From Streptomyces sp. NBC_00490 (GTDB lineage Bacteria > Actinomycetota > Actinomycetes > Streptomycetales > Streptomycetaceae): a stretch of DNA of 64,000 nt. The notes beneath the pieces were generated by a model. It had not been told where the DNA came from. It made no database searches and worked only from the letters and a program-made list of their open reading frames with translations. The position numbers and the translations under genes are program-made. Of the stretch, positions 63,030 through 64,000 are shown piece after piece. Position 1 is the stretch's first letter, and the number at the start of each line of letters is the position of its first letter. The stretch lies in the NCBI RefSeq assembly GCF_036013645.1, contig NZ_CP107869.1, forward strand, positions 124,001 through 188,000, read 5' to 3'.

Positions 63030-64000
63030 GTGAGCACTGCCGCCGTGTCCGCCACGCCCCACTTCCGCGATCCCGGGCTGCCTCTGGCCCAGCGCGTCGA
63101 CGAGCTGCTCTCCCAGCTCACGGCCGAGGAGCGGATCGCCATGCTGCACCAGTACTCCCCGGCGATCCCCCGGCTGGGAGTCGGCGAGTTCCGTACCGGC
63201 ACCGAGACCCTGCACGGCGTCGCCCGGCTGGGCGAGGCCACCACCTTCCCGCAGGCCGTGGGCCTTGGCGCGAGCTGGGACGAGAGCCTGGTCCGCGAGG
63301 TCGCCGAGGCCGTCTCGGCCGAACAGCGCGCCTTCCACCACCACCGCCCGCCGGCCGTCGGCACCGGCCGCACCAGCCTCCAGGGCTGGGCGCCGGTGGT
63401 GAACCTGCTGCGCGACCCGCGCTGGGGACGCAACGAGGAGGGCTACTCCGAGGACCCCGCGCACTCCGCCCGGCTCGGCGACGCCTTCTGCCGGGGCATG
63501 TCCGGCGACGACCCGGAGCATCTGCGCACCGCCCCCGTGCTCAAGCACTTCCTCGGCTACAACAACGAGGACGGCCGTTGCACCACCTCCTCCGGGCTGC
63601 GCCCCCGGGTGCTGCACGAGTACGACCTGGCCGCCTTCAGGCTCGCCATCGCCACTGGCGCCGCCACCGGCGTCATGGCCGCGTACAACCTCGTCAACGG
63701 CCGTCCCTGCCACGTCAGTCCGCTGATCGAGCAGCAGCTGCGGCGCTGGGCCGAACCCACCGGGCACGAGCTGTTCGTGGTCAGCGACGCCGAGGCTCCC
63801 TCCAACCTGGTCGACCCCGAGCACTACTACGAGGACCATGCCGAGTCGCACGCTGCCGCCCTCAAGGCCGGCATCGACTCCTTCACCGACCACGGCGAGG
63901 ACTCCTCCGTCACCATCGGCCGAATCACCGAAGCTCTGGACCGCGGCCTGCTCACCATGGACGACGTGGACCTGGCCGTGCGCCGCCAGCTGTCGATCCG
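63030..64000 (+). CDS. GH3 beta-glycosidase (beta-glucosidase/xylosidase), 3'-truncated by window
   Basis: GTG 63030 with AAGGGA upstream starts a GH3 N-terminal domain running off the window. Visible: FRDPGLPLAQRVDELLSQLT, AEERIAMLHQYSPAIPRLGV, RTGTETLHGVARLG, TTFPQAVGLGASWD, APVVNLLRDPRWGRNEEGYSED, LKHFLGYNNED, GVMAAYNLVNGRPCHVSP, and the nucleophile D253 in FVVSDAEAPSN. No signal peptide, so intracellular. Divergent from the transport operon and probably coregulated; releases terminal glucose or xylose. Confidence 0.9.
   Translation, partial: MSTAAVSATPHFRDPGLPLAQRVDELLSQLTAEERIAMLHQYSPAIPRLGVGEFRTGTETLHGVARLGEATTFPQAVGLGASWDESLVREVAEAVSAEQRAFHHHRPPAVGTGRTSLQGWAPVVNLLRDPRWGRNEEGYSEDPAHSARLGDAFCRGMSGDDPEHLRTAPVLKHFLGYNNEDGRCTTSSGLRPRVLHEYDLAAFRLAIATGAATGVMAAYNLVNGRPCHVSPLIEQQLRRWAEPTGHELFVVSDAEAPSNLVDPEHYYEDHAESHAAALKAGIDSFTDHGEDSSVTIGRITEALDRGLLTMDDVDLAVRRQLSI

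Overview
The window is high-GC actinobacterial DNA and almost certainly from a Streptomyces-type genome. Codon third positions are mostly G/C, GTG starts are frequent, a conservon (cvnA-D) cassette is present, and the Streptomyces-typical families DUF5995, DUF5959, Sa-NUDIX and XRE/HATPase pairs occur. Much of it is accessory DNA dense in insertion sequences and broken genes.

Layout. (1) 1-15.9 kb looks like the end of a mobile island. It holds a partial trypsin-like protease, an orphan HsdS-like protein, nested IS5-family elements, an IS630 element with perfect 31-bp ends, a YdcF-like membrane protein, and a two-gene locus. That locus encodes a membrane-anchored SMODS-associated-type NUDIX protein followed by a very large helical-repeat plus kinase-like protein, which is interrupted by a clean IS701 insertion. 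The island appears to end at a 3' tRNA-Tyr fragment followed by a terminator (15784-15900), the pattern of an attR junction. (2) 16.1-24.4 kb is core-like: a HAD phosphatase, an XRE regulator with a downstream operon, then cvnA-cvnB-cvnC-cvnD, a GAF protein and an acyl-CoA dehydrogenase, several with overlapping start and stop codons. (3) 24.5-43.3 kb is a second variable zone. It contains an IS5-like element that seems to carry a DUF5959 gene, an Rhs toxin/immunity module with a small partner, an IS110-Mrr chimera, a DnaQ-BRCT-TerD fusion, a phospholipase D-type synthase, a TetR/FAD-monooxygenase pair with visible operators, a beta-propeller-like protein and several transposase or helicase-associated remnants. 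(4) 43.3-46.4 kb encodes a TIR-NB-ARC-TPR protein with near-identical 126-bp tandem repeats and a remnant of a paralogue. (5) 46.5-64 kb is a carbohydrate region. Two tandem LacI-type regulators (the first without a recognisable helix-turn-helix) and a broken LacI gene precede a long minus-strand operon, which runs from the right: solute-binding lipoprotein, two permeases, LacI, GH42, acetyl-xylan-esterase-like, GH36, GH5, GH51. A GH3 gene is divergent.

How it works together. The sugar operon would import oligosaccharides and strip galactose, arabinose and acetyl groups from hemicellulose. A LacI/CcpA-like palindrome and a half of the streptomycete xylanolytic palindrome lie in the divergent promoter region. 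The best candidate for an undescribed system is the NUDIX plus repeat/kinase-like pair beside the tRNA junction. The TIR-NB-ARC-TPR protein, the Mrr-like protein, the HsdS-like protein and the Rhs module add conflict-related content.

Caveat: several single-base frameshifts (GH42 at a C7 run, the operon LacI, transposases) could be real decay or assembly errors, and they cannot be told apart from the sequence alone.
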